Shown here one piece after another: positions 1 to 12,165 of a DNA stretch of 64,000 bases (its first letter is position 1; every line of letters begins with the position of its first letter). Under the pieces are notes generated by a model. It made no database searches and was not told where the DNA came from. It saw only the letters and a list, made by a program, of their open reading frames with translations. This DNA comes from Atriophallophorus winterbourni. Its lineage: Eukaryota > Platyhelminthes > Trematoda > Plagiorchiida > Microphallidae. The DNA is taken from NCBI GenBank assembly GCA_013407085.1, contig JACCGJ010001700.1, positions 1 through 64,000 of the forward strand, given 5' to 3'. The position numbers were made by a program, and so were the translations under genes.

Positions 1-1950
1 TCCCGATACTTTTCTTGGAGTTGTCTCAGTGAGAAGATTATGTCAACGTTTGATCTTCCCTTGCGGAAGCCACATTGAGATAACGAGTAAATTCTATCAG
101 CTAACATTTGTAGCCTCATCTCTAAGAGTTTAGCAAACAATTTGCCTAAAACATTCTGAAGGGAGATTCCTCTGTCATTGTTGCAGTCGCCTCTGTCACC
201 CTTATTCTTAAATAGCGTGATGATCTTTGAGATTCCGAGTAAATTCTATGAGCTAAAACTCGCAGCCGTCGCCACCAGGAGTCTTCCTGTTCGCTAAGCG
301 GTCGATTGCCCTATTGAGCTCATCAAGGGTAGAGGCAGTATCTAGATATTTGATTTTCGGCAAACGGTAAAACCGTACTGTCCCTAGAATCGAGAGAGAA
401 GTGCTCTGCACATCTTTCCATCTGCTGAGTTTTGTCGACAATCGGGTTTCCAGTTACAAAATTATTAGGAGCCGTTTTAAGTTTGTTTGAACCAATGGTT
501 CTCTTGATCCCATTATACATACCGTGAAAATTTCCAGTATCCGCAGATTTTCGATACTAAGGCTAATTTCAGTAGAATAGTCATTTGTACAACGTCTTGC
601 GGTCTGCTGGACCTTAGTTCTAGCTGCTCTTAGAAGTTGTATGTTTTCATCAGTTGACATATATTTGAACATCAAGAATGCTGAGCGTTTCTCATTCAAC
701 ACAGCAGTCATCTCAGAAGCTTTTGTTTCGAACCAGTCGCTCGTTCGAGCTTTCTTCGGACCGAAAGTGGAAAGTGCGACTCGGCATATGCAGCGTTTTA
801 GCGATTCCCAGTTTTTTCAAGCCGATTCAAGTGGGGTTGTCTTGCTGAACTCGGCTGTGAAGGCTTTTGCAAATCGCGCAGCTAGCTTAGGTTCGCACAA
901 TCGGGTGACGTCAATCCTAGGCTTACAAGACAATTTGGTGCGGCGAAATCTCGTGTTGGGAATCTTCAGTTGTGCACACACCAGTGAATGATCAGTGTCA
1001 AAGTCTGCGCTTTGATTTGATCTGGTGAGAAGTACGCTTCCTCTATTAGTGCGCGTAACAAGAATAAGATCATGCTGGTGCCAGTGCTTAGAGCGAAGAT
1101 GTTTCCAAGACACCTTATGGTATGGTTTTGTTTGAAAGAAAGTGTTACTGACACAAAGATTGAACTGTGAGCAGAATTCTAAAAGGCGTTGTCCATTTTC
1201 ATTGGTTTTACCTACACCGAACCTTCCGAAACAGTTTTGCCAAGACTCGTAATCTGTACCTACTCTAGCATTGAAATCACCAAATACCACCACACAGATT
1301 TTCTGTGGCACGTTTTTCAGGACGGCTGTGAGGTTATGATAAAAACCGTTCTTTTTCAGCAGGCGTCGCAGAGAGCGTCGGTGCATAAACGTTGACCAAC
1401 GTAATGGTACCAGTAATGCACCTCAGATTTAAAGTCCAAATCCGTTCGCTTCCGCTGCTGCTTGGTTCTGTTGCTTTTAATATGTCGTTTCGAACGGGAA
1501 ACCCAACTCCATGCAGTCGAGGCTCATCGGAACCTCTTCATTTCCAAAAGAATGTGTAATCTCTGTCTGTTAGCTTACCAGTGTCTGGTAATCGCGTCTT
1601 TTGCAGGGCAGCCACGTCGGCATTCAGCCTCTTTAGCTCGTTGTTAATCACGGCGGACTTTCTAACGCCTCTGATATTCGAGACATCGTCATGAAATCCT
1701 GGAAGCATGGACAGGACGTTCCAGGTTCCAAGTTTCAAAACTGACATTTGTTGTTTGGTATTTCGATTCGCCGGTGCGGAAACAACAGTCTGGTTGTCAG
1801 TTGATTCCTAATCCCCATGCACCCAATGAGGATTGCAGATCGTGCAAACGGCATTATATTGTCTCGGGGCTGCCCAGCTTGAGGTGGGTGGTAGCCGTCC
1901 AATGAGACCTTGCGGTACAAAACTGTTAGCAAAATACATATGAAAGTGAG
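1..1950 (-). mobile_element. RTE-clade LINE, endonuclease plus start of reverse transcriptase, cut by window edge
   Basis: Read on the minus strand this is the 5' half of an RTE-type non-LTR retrotransposon. The apurinic-type endonuclease begins near 1747 (motif LGTWNV) and continues at 1386-817 with GDFNARVG and a CDTDHS-like DTDHSLVC motif. At 441-253 there is a linker ending in RKTPGGDG, and at 240-1 the reverse transcriptase N-terminal block (KNKGDRGDCNN, then QCGFRKGRS). The frame is interrupted several times, so this is a decayed copy. A proline/arginine-rich leader that precedes the endonuclease in this family is still readable up to about 1950. The 3' part lies left of the window. Confidence 0.85.
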
Positions 1951-2039
1951 AATAGAGAGATCACCGACATTTGGGTTTCGAAACACGAGGTGCAATATCG
2001 TTAACGTAGAATCTGGTGTAATCGAAACGTGGGCAAACG

Positions 2040-2240
2040 TAATAAAATCTTACTTTAAACAAATATCAAACATCTTGCTGTATTTGGAATGTTGAAAATT
2101 ATTCCACACCATTATCGGTGCTGCATTGCATCGACTGTGCGGGCTTAGCTTAGTCACCGCATGAAAGCTGAATTTCAATTTTTAAAATGAGTAATAATCC
2201 TGGAATTCGTTCATGTTGGGAAACAATTAGGCCTGTTTGA
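2040..2240. repeat. Fragment of PLE-associated terminal repeat (41.3-kb hammerhead family)
   Basis: This stretch shares an ordered set of words with 30345-30560 and 41350-41545: a T/A-rich start, 'gtgctgcattgca', 'cgactgtg', 'ctgaatttcaatttt' and 'cctggaattcg'. The 41.3-kb member carries a hammerhead ribozyme just upstream of the shared part. The ribozyme portion is missing here. Divergence is substantial, so it is an old copy. Confidence 0.55.
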
Positions 2241-2454
2241 TGTGACGCAATTTTTACCCGTCGGTGAACATGTGTTCTGTTGTTGCAGTTATTTTCACAA
2301 CTATTGTTTGCCACTGGTTTTACAGTTTGTTATTAATTGGATTGAGCTAATTTCACAAAATATGCAACGCCGTAAGATTCCCACAAGCACTATTGTAGTA
2401 AAGATTGCGCTACCGCTGGCTCATTGTTTATATCAACCGTGTATTGATGAAAAT

Positions 2455-2840
2455 TCCAAGATTCAAGACTCAAGATTCAAGAATTTATGGTATAAAAATC
2501 GAAGAAAAAGAAGAAGAACTGGGGGCAGTTCCGGTGAGAATGTGGAATATCAAATGCCAATGGGTGAGTACGTGTGACATGGCTTGACCGGAAGCGAAAT
2601 AGGTGTCTCAGAGGGTGCATTTTTCAGTTCATTATTTTCTAAGTTAGGATTAGATTTAATAGAACCCGTCTGGGGCAGTGTATCCAAATTAAGATGAACC
2701 AGTCGATCCTTAAATGGTAGGTTGTGGAGAAAACCAACCATTTTAAATGCTCTGCGATAAATCCTATCGAGCAGCTTGATGTTATTTTGTAGCCACGGTG
2801 GCCAAGCTTGCACTGAGTAATCCATCAATTTGATTCTTAA
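2455..2840 (-). mobile_element. CR1-like LINE, 5'-truncated 3' end
   Basis: The plus strand begins with repeated 'caagattcaaga' words and 'tttatgg', which is the reverse complement of the short tandem 3' tail of the CR1-like family here. Minus-strand reading from 2828 gives the post-RT 'thumb' region (YSVQAWPPWLQ, LLDRIYRRAFKMV). The C-terminal conserved block is lost. It is a dead 5'-truncated insertion. Confidence 0.75.
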
Positions 2841-3309
2841 AACGATGCAATGTATTTCGACAAGAATTATGTTATGTTAACTGATTGAATGCCTACACGA
2901 TAATTTGTCGTTGGCTCTTTAGATACAATGAGATTACGAAAACGAAAATTACGGAGAACTCTCGATACATTTTCAAGGCTAAATTTCAATCGATACACGC
3001 GATAGTTTCAGCAAAAAGGGTTAAGTTTCATGCTCATAAATAAAAACTATTTTGAGAACAGAGTATCGAATTTCAATCATGTATCCTGTGAGACAAATTG
3101 ATCGGATTGCGTATTCAACTATTGTCGCAACAGGTGCATATAGAAACTTCTTGATTGCGCCCCATAGCTGTTAGTTCTCTAAGAATCATAAAATTGAGTA
3201 AAGGTTAGCGGTAATATGGCAATTCATGTATCAATAGGCGTTTGGCTGAAATATAGTCTAGATGTTCGTAATTTTAAGGAAATCAATACACCACGTTTTG
3301 TTTGACGTT
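2841..3309. other. No recognisable feature
   Basis: AT-rich intergenic sequence with stops in all frames. I see no family match or splice-bounded exon. Confidence 0.5.
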
Positions 3310-3530
3310 ACACAACAATACCATATTGATAGGGCGCGCGTGATGTTTTCACTCATCAAGTAGGGGCAGTAAGATCTGCATGCTCTTGAAACGGTCCATG
3401 AATGGTAAACAAGTAGCGCTTGCATGCCACTGTTGGATAAGGATGGTGCTACACACCTGTTCAATCACATGGCTCCATACACAGGTATAATGGGGTTAAA
3501 CCCATAACCACGAACCAAATTGCCCATTTA
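3310..3530 (-). repeat. Degenerate copy of the hammerhead inverted-repeat element
   Basis: The order of words matches the left arm of the 13987-14500 element: 'cactcatcaagtaggg', 'cagtaagat', 'gtaaacaa', 'gccactgttggataagg', 'cctgttcaatcac', and 'ggggttaaacccataacca'. The hammerhead core is broken ('tcatcaa' replaces 'tcatcag' and the GAAA strand is lost). It directly abuts a CR1 endonuclease fragment at 3535. Confidence 0.65.
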
Positions 3531-3534
3531 TGGA

Positions 3535-4965
3535 TTTACTCGTATGAGGGGAGCTGACAGGCCGACTACCTTGGACTTGATACTTACATCTGATCCTACC
3601 GCTGTAGAAACTATCATCTATAAACCGCCGATCGGACGCAGCGATCACGTTGTCCTAGAATTCGACTACGTTTGTAGTGCTAGGCGCTAATTTGACGGAA
3701 TGAAATGCTTCAGAAAGGTAAACTACCGTACCCTTTGTGCAGAGCTTCAAAGCATTAGTCTCATACAGTTGGATTACTCCGATACAGACAGTCATTGGCG
3801 CTCTCTCCTACAAACCTGAAATTTATACTGGAGAAACATTCAAACCTCATCCCGAAGAAAAATTCTCGACGTAACAAATTTAAGCTACGTAGCAGGACCA
3901 AAAAGTGGATGCAGCAAAGGGCAATAGCATGGGAGTTTCATAAGACTACAAATACAGCTGATTCTTGGATGCAATTTACACGACTGCGAAATAAAGTTAT
4001 CAGCTTGATTCGAGACGATAAACAAGCTTTTCAATCGCAATTGATTTCATAGATGCATCGGAATCCAAAGCTTTTATATCGACTTGTAAACGACAGAACA
4101 AATATCAAACCAGGTGTCTTTGCCCTAAGAACTTCATCCGGCTTCACTGAATCCGTTGAACAAGCATTCGTTATGATCGTCCCAATCTGAGTGAAAATCT
4201 CCGGGACCAGACGAAATTTCACCGAAGCTCCTCAAAAGCTGTCATGCGCAGCTCTCGGAACCTTTATCTCGTCTGTTTAACGAATTGCTCCAAGTTGGAA
4301 TGGTACCAATTGATTGGAAGCTGGGACTAATTACACCATTCTACAAAAGTGGATGCCGTTCTGAAGTAAAAAAAATACAGGCCTGTGACATTGCTGTCTT
4401 CGTTTTTAAAGGTTTTTGAGCGCATAATCACTGCAGAACTAGTACGCCACCTGGAATCGAACGGACTCTTGACAATTGCCCAACACGTATTTCGCAGAAA
4501 CCGCTCTTGTCTAACTAATTTGCTGACATGTTTGGACGACTGGACTAGTGTAGTGGACGCTGGAGGCAGTATTCATGCATGATACCTTGACCTTTCTAAA
4601 GCTTTTGACAGAGTTGATCACAACTTACTGCTGAACAAGTTAAAGAAACACGGTATTGCTGGAGGACTGTATCACTTTTTGCCAGACTATCTCAGCAAAA
4701 TACACACACGGGTTCGAGTTGACGGTATACTATCGAAGGAAATCGACGTCACTAGCGGTGTTCCACAGGGATCCGTGCTTGGACCGATACTGTTTCTCAT
4801 TCATACAAGCTTGGCAACAATATCCTGGAGTACACCAAAGAAGAAAAAGACCTGGGTGTCTGGATTTGCGGTAGCCTGAAAAATGGTCTACAATGCGAAG
4901 CCGTTTACAAACGCGCGTCTCGGATGCTCGGTGTGTTAAGGCGGATATTCGGACGTTTTTCCCAG
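3535..4965 (+). mobile_element. CR1-like LINE, broken endonuclease to reverse transcriptase
   Basis: Pieces in order are: the C-terminal endonuclease block (LDLILTS, then GRSDHVV at 3541-3690), the basic linker (KLRSRTKKWMQ, 3795-4052), the RT start (SPGPDEISPKLLK, about 4200), then at 4585-4800 LSKAFDRVDH and the block SGVPQGSVLGPILFL. After 4805 the sequence jumps to the KDLGVW-type block near 4850 and RRIFGRF near 4950, so the part of RT that carries the FADD catalytic site has been deleted. Several frameshifts and stops are present. Confidence 0.8.
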
Positions 4966-6241
4966 AGCTGTTTTTCTCTGATGATGAACACGATGTCGCT
5001 CGATCAAGGCTATACGGTACATGCTTGTTATATTGATATTTCAAAGGCTTTTGACAAGGTCGACCACAGCTTGCTTCTGCAAAAGCTAGTGCGATATGGA
5101 ATAACAGGTAACTTACTATCGTGGCTAACAGATTATCTGACCGATCGGCACGTGCGAGTTCGCATTGACGGAGTATTGTCGAAATGTATCGATGTCACGA
5201 GCGGGGTGCCTCAAGGTTCAGTGCTCGGACCTATTCTTTTCCTGTTATATATAAATGATATAACTGAAATAGTGCGATGCAAGCTCGTTCTTTCTGCAGA
5301 TGACATTAAAATATGGAAGCAAATCCGATCTAATGAAGATTGTTTAATGCTGCAAAACGACTTGGATGTTCTGTATCGCTGGTCTCTAGAGAATCAAATG
5401 CCTTTCAGCCTACGTAAATGTCATATGTTACAGCTTGGCCGTAACTGCGATTATACATACCATCTAGGCCACGATATCCTAAATTGGACCACCACTGAAA
5501 AGGACCTCGGAATTTGGATTACTAATAACCTGAAACCGAATATGCATTGTAGAAAAGTGTTTAATCGGGCATGTGGTATATTAGGAATCCTGAGAAGAAT
5601 TTTCGGACGGTTCTCGTCCAAAACAATTCCTCGTATTTTAAATACTTACATCCATCCAACGATGGATTATTTGATCCCAGCCTGGGCACCGTGGTTGCGC
5701 AAAGACATCGAGATCCTGGATCGAATATACCACAAAGCTACAAAGTTAGTTGAAGGGATGCAGCGGGTCCCGTATCAAGAGCGAATGGCCATCCTTGGTT
5801 TGCGTGATTTTACACGAAGACGAATGAGGATCGACCTGATTCTGGCTTACAAGATACTGCGGATCGAAAACCATCCGCTTAGCGAACTAATAAAAGTAAA
5901 CTCCCCTCGAAATACACGCAGTCACTCGTGTTGCCTCGAAATACCGCACTCAAGACTTGATTGTCGTCGCTATTTCTTCTCTGTGCGTATCTGCTTTCTA
6001 TGGAATGCGCTACCGCAAGATGTTGTGAATGCAACGACAATTGGTGTTTTCAAATCGAAATTGGATGCATACGTCAAACAAAACCCTGAATTTGGCCCGG
6101 TGTATTGAAGCATCATGAACCCAGAAAAATATTAATAATGTGATTTTGATTAAATTTTTCTTTTTGCAATAGTTGTCATCCAATGGTACATGTAAAGCAT
6201 TAGCTTTTTATCACCATAAAATCTTGATTCTTGATTCTTGA
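4924..6241 (+). mobile_element. CR1-like LINE reverse transcriptase, chimeric 394-residue frame
   Basis: An open frame runs 4924-6108. Its first ~20 residues (LGVLRRIFGRF) belong to the preceding CR1 copy. From about 5020 it is a second copy starting inside RT at ISKAFDKVDH, then SGVPQGSVLGPILFL, and a catalytic box reading SADD where the family has FADD. It keeps both aspartates and runs to the usual C-terminus (NALPQDVV, then FKSKLDAYVKQNP). The 3' UTR ends in the family tail, 'cataaaatcttgattcttgattcttga', at 6214-6240. The chimera probably arose by insertion or recombination between copies. Confidence 0.85.
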
Positions 6242-6842
6242 TACACCCGCTTATTGATTACGCTTCACAAGCCTGGACCCCATATCTTCAAAAAGACATT
6301 TCACTATTGGATTGCATATATCACAGAGCCTCAAAGTTGGTCATTGGACTCGAAAACCTACCATTCTCTGACCGACTAAGTAAACTGAAGCTGACGACAC
6401 TTGCACAAAGGAGACTGCGAGCCGACCTCCTCCTCACATTCAAAATCCTTAACAGTGTTTCCCACCCTTTGGATATACTATTTCACCGAAGAACATCCAG
6501 CAACAACCGCGGTCACAACTGCAAGTTGGATTTACCCAACTTCAATCAGAACTGCCGCAGGTATTTTTATTCTGTGCGCATTTGTTTCGCTTGGAACTCC
6601 CTGCCAGCCAATTTAGTAAGCTCAAACACTTCTTCTATATTTAAATTAAAACTGGACGATTTCCTGAGAGCCAATCCAAATTATGCCCCGAACTATTTAT
6701 AATCTATCGTTACCAGAATTATTTTGATTTTGAAATTTTTCTACACACATATACACATACACGTGTACCTATAGTTCAACTGCATGGTTATTGTAAAGTA
6801 ATTGCTTTTTCAACCATTAATCTTGAATCTCGAATCTTGAAT
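6238..6842 (+). mobile_element. CR1-like LINE, 5'-truncated 3' end, recent subfamily
   Basis: It begins abruptly in the thumb region (IDYASQAWTPYLQKD) and runs 154 codons to a stop at 6702, then about 130 bp of 3' UTR ending 'cttgaatctcgaatcttgaa'. It is very close to the minus-strand copy at 48510-49132, with only scattered residue changes, which suggests recent activity of this subfamily. There is no endonuclease or RT catalytic part. Confidence 0.85.
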
Positions 6843-6985
6843 GCATTGCGTTACACAATGTAAAGGTAATTTATTTAAACGTAATCTACATGAGTTTGGT
6901 TTCATGTGTTTGAACAGGTTGGTCGTAGCAACCTTATCTAACGACGGCATACAAGCACAACTTGTTTACCATTCTTAGTCTGTTA
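6843..6985 (+). repeat. Right-arm fragment of the hammerhead inverted-repeat element
   Basis: 'catgtgtttgaacaggttggtcgta', 'accttatctaac', 'ggcatacaagc' and 'cttgtttacc' match the right arm at 14420-14500. No ribozyme core remains. Confidence 0.6.
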
Positions 6986-7370
6986 GGCATACTGCATACA
7001 GTTGATCACCCACTTGAACACCCGTTTCATCGGTAAGAAGCATGCGGTAGCCGATCTCTTTGCCACATGTTAATTATTCCACACTCTAGATCAGATTGTT
7101 GAAGGTTCTTCGTTGCTATCGAGTTTGTTCTATATGGAAATCTCTGCCCCCTGATAACATTTGGGCATCAAGCTTGAGCATGTTCAAGAATGAACTTGCC
7201 AAGTATATGTTGACCAAATCCAACATCGCACCAGAATACATAAGCTGGCTTTCCGTATTGATAAAACGTTTGCTTTATTTTTATATATTCCCTACATTTT
7301 TAAACAATGCTTGCTGTAATGTATTTTCTTTTTGTACCATTAACACATTATATTTAAATTAATTTGAATA
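6986..7370 (+). mobile_element. CR1-like LINE, terminal fragment
   Basis: It opens with 'catacagttgatcacccacttgaacac', matching the 18.2-kb CR1 copy, and ends in the C-terminal block (WKSLPPDN, LSMFKNELAKYMLTKSN) with a stop at about 7250. An AT-rich 3' UTR follows. It is decayed by stops and frameshifts. Confidence 0.75.
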
Positions 7371-8235
7371 ATGTGCAATCAAAGTAACAATCAGCATGAG
7401 CAAGACCAAAGTCCTCGGTCGAGGATTGTATTGACTCCTATCAGCAATGTTGGAAACTGTCATCTTGAACTAGTACATCATTTTACATATCTTGGTAAAA
7501 CCATTGCGGATAACCTCTCGTTGGACACGGAGATTGATAAGCGGATTGGCACCGCTGCTATCATTTTGTCTCGATTGAACTCTCGTGTTTGGGGTAACCG
7601 CAAGCTGACTGTAAAGACAAAGATGATGGTATACAGCGCGTGCGTACTAAATGCTTCACTGTATGGCAGGGAAACCTGGATCACCCACGCAATAAACGAA
7701 CGGAAGCAGAATGCATTCCTTCTGTGAATCATCCATCGCATCTTGAACATATCGTTTGTAGACAAAGTGACGAATGCTGAAATACTTTCGAAAGCTGGTC
7801 TACAGAGCATGTTCACCCAACTACGACAGCGCCACCTGCGGTGGCTCGGCTACGTCTACAGAATAGAAAATTTTAGTATTCCGAAAGATCTACTCTATGG
7901 TGGGTTGCATTCAGGAAATCGACCTTTGGGCAAAAAGACGTTTTCAAAAGAGATATGAAAGCACTTGGTATTGAGTTGGTAAGTTGGGACATTTTGTAAA
8001 GCATCGTCTACAAGCTGGGGAGAAGAGGATATAGATCTTGACTGCTGAACACAGACTATGCCGCCGACGTGCAACTGACGCCCAACGAGCGAGTTCTGCC
8101 TATCGTTTCAAGTACTCCGGAATCGGACTGTTAAGTCATTCGAAACGCTGTGGAACATGGAACTTCATACCGTTGTGATGTACATCCTTGGTCGACATCG
8201 ACCGAAGGAGGCCAACACCAACAATAACAACAACA
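7371..8235 (+). mobile_element. RTE-clade LINE, C-terminal region
   Basis: The conserved RTE post-RT block is readable: HHFTYLGKTI, DTEIDKRIGTAA, KTKMMVYSACVL, LYGRETW (7371-7727). After one stop and frameshift it continues at 7743-7958 with DKVTNAEILSKAGL, RHLRWLGYV and IPKDLLYGGL. A short 'caacaataacaacaac' tract near 8220 probably marks the 3' end. The copy is inactive. Confidence 0.85.
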
Positions 8236-9980
8236 GTAACAATGTGCAAGCCACTTGCTCACTGCCAATATTTGGGTTCATCAGAAGATTTGGTGACAGC
8301 CGGTTTTGCTGAAGTCACAACCAAGTTGGGGTCGACAGCCCACCCTCACCGTATCGCGCATCATCAAGTGGCGGCTGAGGTATCCCTCTATGTTGTGGTC
8401 CTCCTCCAGTCATCAAAGTATCCATATCATAATCGCATATCATTTTGTTGCTCCCCATCGCTTCAGATGATGAAACAATCAGACTCTGCAGGAAAAATAT
8501 CTCCCAAATTGCAAATAACGATATTCATTAAATATGTATTTTCAACTTTTCAAGCAGGGTCAACTGTACGCGCTTAATACTTGCGGGTTTGAGATTGTTG
8601 TCCCTTTGGCCATTACTGTTCGTGCATTGTACCGTGAACTAGATAACGGTTGGACACACCGAGGTCTGCTCCATGGTTATGAACTTTGATACGTGTCGCG
8701 ATTTAAATCCAAATGTCCAAATCTTATTAGAATATCACCATCAATAAAGCTAGATACAAGCACGGGTTGACGAGTGAGAAAATCATGACTAATGCTGAAA
8801 TAAACTGTCAAAAAAATCATTAAATATTTCAACACAATGTACGGAATGCTATCGTTTAGAACAGATTTATGTTGAGGTTTTTACGGTGATAGTCAAAAGG
8901 GAGAGCTTTTCAAGGTGAAAATCGAACGTGCGGAGACATTTTTAATGCAGTAAAGCGTCGGTTTTTTCTGCGTTTGCCACGGAGTGTTTTTGATGCAGTT
9001 TAGTAGCATTTAAACTCCAAAATTTCAATGATAAAACGTAAAGCTCCTTGTTTGGCCAAGTAATCCATTTTCATTCAAACTGCAATAAGTGTCATGACTT
9101 AAATTATTCTCATTATTTATAATTCAGACTCATGATAACGGGTTGTTTTTACACTGCGAAGCACCTTTCTTGTTATTATCGATTTCTAGTGAAAAACCTC
9201 CTCGAAACTCCAATGCTTATTCCAGCAACAATTCGTCTACAATCTGATAATTAGAACATTTTTCTCAACGTGGTTTTCTACTTGTACCCGATTAACTTGC
9301 TAAATTACAATAAACAGTAATAATCAATAATAATAATAATAAATAAAAATGGATAGGTCGAGGTGTAACTAAACGTGAGTTTTCGAGGTTTAGAACCAAA
9401 ACGTTTTCCGGTGCGACTGGACCGTACAAGACGTTGTTACCACAACTACCCAGCAAGTCAAGCATTAGCATTGAAATCTTCACCCATTATATCGCTGGTG
9501 GCCTATAGGACGAGTGCTTTCTGCTTGGTTTAGTAGTACAGATTTTTATGGATGATATCATTTTACCATGCGAACACAGTATTAGGCTAACATAGTTAAA
9601 CCTCCGACTAGTTTGCTAGTATTTAAAATATCATACGCAGTGCAGGGTTTCGATATGGACCAACCTGGTTGAAGTGCACATATTTCAACCGGAACGCATA
9701 CCACATTTATTCAATAATCCCAACAACACGCTGTAGCTTTATGAGAATACGGGGTTTCATCCAATCCTTTGAACGGACATCCTGTTGCATTCAAACACTT
9801 GCGTCCACAAATTTCTCCTTTCCCGTCTGATGATGTTTGAAGCTTAATATGTGAACGTCCATTTGATGCTGTTTGTTTAGATATTTCCTCACAAGCACAA
9901 GTCATCGACAATAACTCGTTGAAACAGAGTAGCAATAGAGAATCTTGAGAAGTTTACTACCTCACACTATGCTACCGTCC
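8236..9980. other. No confident gene; one weak Cys-rich reading frame
   Basis: About 1.7 kb with no LINE or PLE match that I can read. There is an ATA/ATT microsatellite-like patch at 9318-9345. On the minus strand 9902-9711 is open from an ATG and encodes about 63 residues, rich in cysteine (CAC, CGRKC, a terminal ACCWDY). There is no clear signal peptide and no convincing splice sites, so I do not call it as a gene. Confidence 0.4.
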
Positions 9981-9984
9981 ATTT

Positions 9985-10265
9985 TCTTCAGGATTATTCT
10001 TTGAATCCAATTTCTAATATTTTCGTACAAATGGACAAGCTTTCGTCTCCATCACTCTATACGAAATCCACAATCAACTGCCTATATGCAAAAGCACAAT
10101 GCCTGGTAAGCAAACAAGCTCCAATGAAAACTTTCTGTAATCAGCACTCGCTGGACGTCATAACAATAACTGAGACATGGTTGCAACCTCACTTGTTCAA
10201 TCGCGAGCTCTCTACTCGAACATGACCCAGTTTCGGAAGGACCGCTTAGGAACAGGTGGTGGACG
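9985..10265 (+). mobile_element. CR1-like LINE, endonuclease N-terminal fragment
   Basis: Residues STINCLYAKAQCLVSK and ITITETWLQPHLFN match the endonuclease start of the family (compare 15705-15830). The frame ends at 10222 and similarity stops at about 10265, where minus-strand CR1 sequence begins. Confidence 0.75.
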
Positions 10266-10284
10266 AACGTTTATACAGTACGGT

Positions 10285-11325
10285 TCAAAGTGATTCAAAG
10301 TTGTAATGGTCTAAAAAGCATTTAGCTTAACAATAACCATAGAATGGAGTTATGAGTTGTATACAATAAAAAAGAAGAACAGGGAAACTCATGTAGTGTA
10401 AATCGTATCAAAATTTGGGTTATCTCTCAAGTATTTGTCCAAATTAGCTTTAAAAATATCCAGGTTAGCTGAGTGTGTAACAATGGAGGGGAGAACTCAG
10501 AACTCAGAACTCAGAAAATTTTATGGTAGAAAAAGCATTAAGCTTAACAATAACCATAGGATGACAAGGTATATGGAATATATAAAAATATATATAAAAT
10601 ATCTCAAAAATTAATAGGGACAGTCACATACAGCATGGTTCGTCATAAACTCATCGAGTTTGGAAGCGAAAACCTCGGGCTTCAGGCAAATAGTTCCAAG
10701 TGAAACAAATTCTTACCGAGAAAAAATTACAACGAATATCCAATCGAGAATGCGGAATGCTTAAAGCCTTTGATTGTGTTCGTGTTCGAGTAAGGCCATT
10801 GGGATTTAGCAAGTTTTTAAGGGGATGGTTTTCTGTATGCAGGATTTTGAATGTCAACAGGAGGTCACTACGTATCCGTCGTTGGGTAAAATCATGTAGG
10901 TTCAGTTTTAACATTCGCTCTGTGAAAGTCAAATTTCTGTAACGGGGGACCAACTTTGTAGCACGATGATAAATCCTGTCGAGTAGTTCGATGTCCTTCC
11001 TCAGCCATGGTGCCCAGGCTTGGATGGAATATTCCATAACAGGTCGTATATACGTGTTAATTACCCGGGGTAGGGTTTCGGGCGTAAAAATCCGGAATAT
11101 TCTTTTGAGAAGACTCAAGATACGGCAAGCTTTATTGTACACCGTCTGGCAATGATTTCCAGGCTTAAGGTTAAACGAAACCCATATACCGAGATCTTTT
11201 TCTGCGGTGGTCCAGACGAGATCTTGCGTGTAAGCTCACACTGTGGTTTTTGTAGAGATTTCCAAGCTGGACCAGCATTTTACATTCGCAGGGGTAAAAT
11301 GGTAACTCATTAACTGGGCCAACGA
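10285..11325 (-). mobile_element. CR1-like LINE 3' half, two stacked 3' ends
   Basis: A 3' terminus starts at about 10285 (minus-strand tail, 'ttcaaagtgattcaaagttg'). A second terminus lies at 10495-10525 ('gaactcagaactcagaactcagaa'), which is a different subfamily tail. Upstream on the minus strand, 11142-10651 encodes the thumb and C-terminal block (ILSLLKRIFRIF, YIRPVMEYSIQAWAPWL, LLDRIYHRATK). The sequence continues weakly to 11320. One insertion lies in or next to another. Confidence 0.8.
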
Positions 11326-11334
11326 ATAAAATGC

Positions 11335-11505
11335 ACAGATTAGAGATAGAGAGGAGATGATATATGTAATAGTATAGTAGATAGATATAGATATATAATA
11401 GAGCTAGAATAGATATCTATATATTATCTATTTATCTATATGTAATATATAATATAATATATATATATAGAATATAATAAATAGGATAGGATAATATAAT
11501 AGGAA
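11335..11505. repeat. AT-rich low-complexity tract
   Basis: Almost pure A/T with 'agatagatatagatatat', 'atctatatatt' and 'aataggataggat' micro-repeats. It separates two CR1 fragments of different subfamilies and could be an expanded 3' tail. Confidence 0.8.
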
Positions 11506-12165
11506 TAGGATGACAACATGATCACTCATTCGAGTGGATGTGTTTAGGAAACAGATTTTATCATGAGTTCTTCGTTTGCAAGTACGCGGTCCAGGGTAGA
11601 TGGGTTTGTTCAGATCGAAATCGCGTTGGTTGTTGTACATGGTTGTAAAGAGGGGTGCAAGTCATTATTTTTTTAAGAAAGCTTTGTATGAATTGTCACC
11701 TGTAATGTGTGTGACAAGTGTCGATACATTAAAATCACCGAGGAGATGTAAATGTGAGTATGTGAGCTTCATTGCAAAACGTATTACATTAGAAAGAAGA
11801 TGATGAAGAAGGGGGCAATAAATCAATGCTAAGAGGCACTTACCTTTATCATGCAAGTCAATAGAGCAAAACAATTTATCTGGGACATCTAGTTCAGGCG
11901 AGAAAAGTATAATGCAGTTGATGCTTTCATGTAAGTAGCGGAGGACACCACCACATTTTTTTCTCGATCTTTTCTGTAAATCATCATGTGTGGGATGTTG
12001 AGTTCAGATTCGTGTATAGAATTACTAAACCAGGTTTCTGTTTCTGCAATTAAAACCCAAGATGCCACGATCTCACGTGAATAAATTAAGGTGAACTTGA
12101 CAAGAAAGCCCTGGGTATTGGTGTAACCGCATGATAGCGATTTCATTTTTGTTTAAAATGAAGAA
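11506..12165 (-). mobile_element. CR1-like LINE, endonuclease fragment
   Basis: Minus-strand frames carry AETETWFSNSIHESELNIP (about 12050-11990), ALIYCPLL and LLGDFNVSTL (11830-11740), which are family endonuclease motifs. Two frame breaks separate them. The plus-strand flank 'gaactcagaacacaaaatt' at 12161 resembles the tail of the 10.5-kb subfamily. Confidence 0.75.
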
